DNA of 64,000 nucleotides from Eledone cirrhosa (lineage: Eukaryota > Mollusca > Cephalopoda > Octopoda > Eledonidae): assembly GCA_964016885.1 (NCBI GenBank), contig OZ024744.1, forward strand, positions 22,345,298 to 22,409,297. The letters run 5' to 3'. Shown piece after piece: positions 63,801 to 64,000 of the stretch. The notes beneath the pieces were generated by a model that had not been told where the DNA came from, did no database searches, and was given only the letters and a program-made list of their open reading frames with translations. Made by a program: the position numbers and the translations under genes. Every line of letters starts with the position of its first letter. Position 1 is the first letter of the stretch.

Positions 63801-64000
63801 GGTGGTCAGTTAGGTTGACATATATAACATAGGTGGGGTGTTGTCGTGGTGGTCAGTTAGGTTGACATAGATAACATAGAGTGAGATGATTTCGTGGTGG
63901 TTAGTTAGGTTGACATAGATAAAATAGGTGGGATGTTGTCGTGGTGGTCAGTTAGGTTGACATTGATAACATAGGTGGGGTATTGTCGTGGTCAGTTAGC
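60813..64000 (+). repeat. Third HOR family, 1737-bp-spaced copies to the window end
   Basis: This segment contains two further copies. gacttag is at 60,154, 61,891 and 63,627 (spacing 1737 and 1736), and gagcgggatgt at 60,362, 62,099 and 63,787 (1737 and 1688). The 1-bp change in spacing comes from gtcgtggcagttagg near 63,473, where one T is missing. The 48-bp drop comes from loss of the gagtcagatg unit near 63,690. The last 215 bp (gatgatttcg, ggttagttagg, aaaataggtggg, gacattgataac) matches 52,569-52,782 at offset 11,218. The window ends inside a unit. Confidence 0.9.

Larger units (their letters stand above)
1..64000 (+). repeat. Continuous tandem satellite array of 44-48 bp units
   Basis: Every line of the window is made of one unit, repeated head to tail. 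In + orientation a unit reads through the landmarks GTTGTCGTGG, TGGTCAGTTAGG, TTGACATAGATAACATAG and then AGTGAGAT or GTGGGAT. No unit is inverted, and I found no stretch longer than one unit that departs from this pattern. I estimate about 1,370 units (64,000 divided by about 46.7). The 48-bp form has 16 G, 15 T, 13 A and 4 C. All three + frames and two of the three - frames meet a stop in each unit, so the array is almost certainly noncoding. Both window ends cut a unit, so the array continues outside. Known comparison: long single-orientation arrays with higher-order structure are typical of eukaryotic satellites in heterochromatin. The chromosomal position and species are not visible here. 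Confidence 0.98.

Noticed and set aside
1..64000. CRISPR array
   Set aside because: Repeats of 44-48 bp are contiguous with no unique spacers, no leader and no cas genes.
1..64000. TTGACA as a bacterial -35 promoter box in most units
   Set aside because: The hexamer is part of the satellite core and occurs more than a thousand times. There is no properly spaced -10 box, no genes, and the array looks eukaryotic.
1..64000. TTAGG as arthropod-type telomere repeat
   Set aside because: It occurs once per unit inside CAGTTAGGTTGAC and never in tandem, so this is not telomeric DNA.
1..64000. G-quadruplex motifs on the + strand
   Set aside because: Most G runs are only two long. GGG occurs once in GTGGGAT units, so four nearby GGG tracts are not available. 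Two-layer forms are conceivable but weak.
1..64000. Transposon ends, long terminal repeats or inverted repeats
   Set aside because: All units point the same way. I saw no inverted copy, target-site duplication or transposase-like frame.
1..64000. tRNA, rRNA or other structured RNA gene hidden in the array
   Set aside because: No stem-forming complementarity of useful length exists in the unit. The low C content on the + strand argues against stable G-C stems.

Overview
The whole 64,000-base window is one uninterrupted, head-to-tail tandem satellite (minisatellite) array. It starts and ends inside a repeat unit, so the array is longer than the window. The basic unit is about 44 to 48 bp, and I estimate roughly 1,370 units. 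All units I read lie in the same orientation, with no inversion, transposon, gene, RNA gene or unique spacer. An array of this kind points to a eukaryotic chromosome (centromeric, pericentromeric, subtelomeric or other heterochromatin). The sequence alone does not tell me which organism or which locus. The + strand is poor in C: the 48-bp form counts 16 G, 15 T, 13 A and 4 C, which is 42% GC with a GC skew of about 0.6.

The units fall into two main end types, AGTGAGAT (48 bp) and GTGGGAT (47 bp). Either can lose one GGT triplet in the GTGGTGGTC block, giving 45 or 44 bp. Diagnostic point variants and 2-bp deletions give many units an identity, and ordered strings of these variants recur as higher-order repeats (HORs). 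From shared diagnostic units I measured recurrence offsets of 986, 1225, 1252, 1981, 2205, 2342, 2535, 2618, 3467, 3808, 4178, 6950/6481, 11,218 and 14,843/14,799 bp. The array is therefore nested: duplications of about 1 kb sit inside ones of 2 to 4 kb, which sit inside ones of 7 to 15 kb.

Layout: 1-390 is a fragment of the 'gagagaa' HOR class, joined at about 390 to the 'tctttta/gagaac' class. 479-5548 is a nearly identical 2 x 2535 bp tandem pair of that class. About 5549-13,077 is dominated by the gagagaa class (1252-bp and 2618-bp tandems). About 12,080-19,650 is a 2 x 3808 bp tandem. 17,760-22,028 is a second copy of 3014-7185. 21,447-26,210 is a 2 x 2342 bp tandem. 26,211-28,640 is a mixed zone. 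28,640-50,336 holds repeated HORs of the tctttta/gagaac/tatttgag class, with 6950, 1981, 3467, 986, 4178, 1225 and 562 bp offsets. At about 50,336 the array switches sharply to a third HOR family, with a basic length of about 1.4 to 1.7 kb marked by gatatc, ctggg, gcggg, gtcag and acttag variants. That family continues to the end.

The short open frames that occur in the window are the one reverse frame that a 48-bp (16-codon) unit happens to leave open. They end wherever a 47-bp or 44-bp unit shifts the frame, and I do not call them genes. I found no convincing new functional system. What deserves a second look is the HOR architecture and its fresh duplications, the sharp family boundary at 50.3 kb, an AGATAA (GATA-factor type) motif in nearly every unit, CpG-decay variants at the single CpG of the unit, and strong strand asymmetry.
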